Notes under the pieces: generated by a model | The model's database searches: none | What the model was told of the DNA's origin: nothing | What the model saw: only the letters and a program-made list of their open reading frames with translations | Made by a program: the position numbers and the translations under genes | Assembly: GCA_002454975.1 (NCBI GenBank) | Contig: DKJZ01000050.1 | Coordinates: 1-24,489 of the forward strand | DNA length: 24,489 nucleotides | From: Hylemonella sp. UBA6679 | GTDB lineage: Bacteria > Pseudomonadota > Gammaproteobacteria > Burkholderiales > Burkholderiaceae_C | Direction: 5' to 3' | Shown here: positions 23,971-24,489 of the stretch, in pieces | How the letters are laid out: the number at the start of each line of letters is the position of its first letter | Numbering within the stretch: position 1 is the first letter of the stretch

Positions 23971-24336
23971 TCAGTCTAAAACCTCTGGCAGTCGGGCGAT
24001 CAACCCTTTTTGGAAGAGCGCAGGCCGACTAGACCATGGCATCACACCATGGGGGTCTTCGCTGTGGAGTTCTGCACATTTGAGAATTTGTTCTACTGTC
24101 TCCCTGTCGGGCTTCAACTCACCGAACAAATACTTCGTCTTGCCTTTGGCCTGAAAAGCCACCGTGCAGGCATGAGAGCAGCCACTCATGCATTCAACAG
24201 GCCGGACAGAAAAGGGGGGCTCCTCTTCAAACGCCTTGTCCCTTAGTGTCTCAAACAAGCGCTGCCCCTCTCTTGGATCATCTCGGGACAGTTCAGGCGG
24301 TTGACATGTGATGCACACTAGGATTTCGGTTGTCAT
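23971..24336 (-). CDS. DUF1636 cysteine-rich metal-binding protein, 121 aa
   Basis: Matches the DUF1636 (COG5469) pattern: ILVCITCQPPELSRDDP at the N-terminus (C8 and C11) and VECMSGCSHACTVAF (C49, C53, C57), then GKTKYLFGEL and a C-terminal PALFQKGLIARLP. The cysteine pattern and fold resemble thioredoxin-like [2Fe-2S] ferredoxins. The family is often encoded beside cobalamin biosynthesis or cobalt uptake genes, as here, but its role is not established; a metal or Fe-S function in B12/cobalt metabolism is an inference. It lies upstream of the riboswitch, so it is not obviously under that riboswitch. Confidence 0.85.
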   Translation of the reverse strand: MTTEILVCITCQPPELSRDDPREGQRLFETLRDKAFEEEPPFSVRPVECMSGCSHACTVAFQAKGKTKYLFGELKPDRETVEQILKCAELHSEDPHGVMPWSSRPALFQKGLIARLPEVLD

Positions 24337-24489
24337 TACAGTTCTAACCCAGTCAGCGCTTTTGCATTTGTTCTCAGCATCTCAAATAGCTCTTGCCATT
24401 AAGGAAAGTCAGGATCAATAGAAATTGATCCTGCATGAATTCATCTTCTTGCAATGGTAATTCATTACATTGGCATTCCCCCAAATTAG
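24337..24489. other. Upstream region of DUF1636 with two inverted repeats
   Basis: No coding region is visible. A perfect 10-bp inverted repeat with a 4-base loop (CAGGATCAAT-AGAA-ATTGATCCTG) occupies 24410-24433. A second dyad, centred on the arms GTAAT and ATTAC, occupies 24452-24472. Neither has an oligo-T run. They could be a terminator of an upstream gene and an operator of a metal regulator; neither is proven. Confidence 0.45.

Noticed and set aside
1..24489. CRISPR arrays, tRNA or rRNA genes, insertion sequences
   Set aside because: No regularly spaced direct repeats, tRNA-like or rRNA-like segments, or IS transposase genes were seen. The only mobile-type gene is the serine recombinase.
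24340..24489. A second cobalamin riboswitch in front of DUF1636
   Set aside because: None of the conserved blocks (GCCACTG, CCCCCGCAACGG, GGGAAGG) is present there.

Overview
The window looks like chromosomal DNA of a betaproteobacterium, probably Burkholderiales and close to Comamonadaceae. This is inferred from moderately high GC, strong AGGAG-type ribosome binding sites, the gene families and the cob gene order; no rRNA, tRNA or other marker gene is present to fix the taxon.

Three blocks are visible. (1) Positions 1-4903 form an accessory module. A rightward set of four genes (a 79-aa ORF, a DUF2924 protein, a large serine recombinase and a small HTH/ParB-like protein) is joined by successive 4-base ATGA overlaps. 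Divergent from it is a leftward pair of unrecognised genes, a 413-aa protein and a 287-aa protein with a CxxC...CxxC zinc-ribbon-like motif. A LexA-type operator sits on the -10 of a good sigma-70 promoter (TTGACA-16-TATATT) reading into this pair, so the pair is probably induced by DNA damage. This is the least explained part of the window and the best candidate for an undescribed system.

(2) Positions 5149-8628 form a peroxide/oxygen-defence block. OxyR reads rightward, with both redox cysteines. Divergent from it is a leftward set: rubrerythrin, rubredoxin (55 aa, easily missed), an FAD-dependent rubredoxin reductase and Ohr. Together these give an electron path NAD(P)H -> reductase -> rubredoxin -> rubrerythrin -> H2O2, plus thiol-based organic-peroxide removal. 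A small ORF beside Ohr may be a truncated remnant at the edge of the mobile module.

(3) Positions 8904-24336 are devoted to vitamin B12 and are all leftward. A cobalamin riboswitch (about 23528-23709) precedes fifteen tightly packed genes: btuB, cobB, a signal-less BtuF-like protein, cobU, btuF, btuC, btuD, cobO, bluB, cbiB, cobD, cobQ, cobT, cobS and cobC. They cover outer-membrane and ABC uptake, a,c-diamide formation, adenosylation, amidation, aminopropanol arm attachment, dimethylbenzimidazole synthesis and nucleotide loop assembly. No corrin-ring genes are present, so the window by itself encodes uptake, salvage and late assembly. Upstream of the riboswitch lie a DUF1636 cysteine-rich protein and a 73-aa unknown, preceded by two inverted repeats near the right edge.
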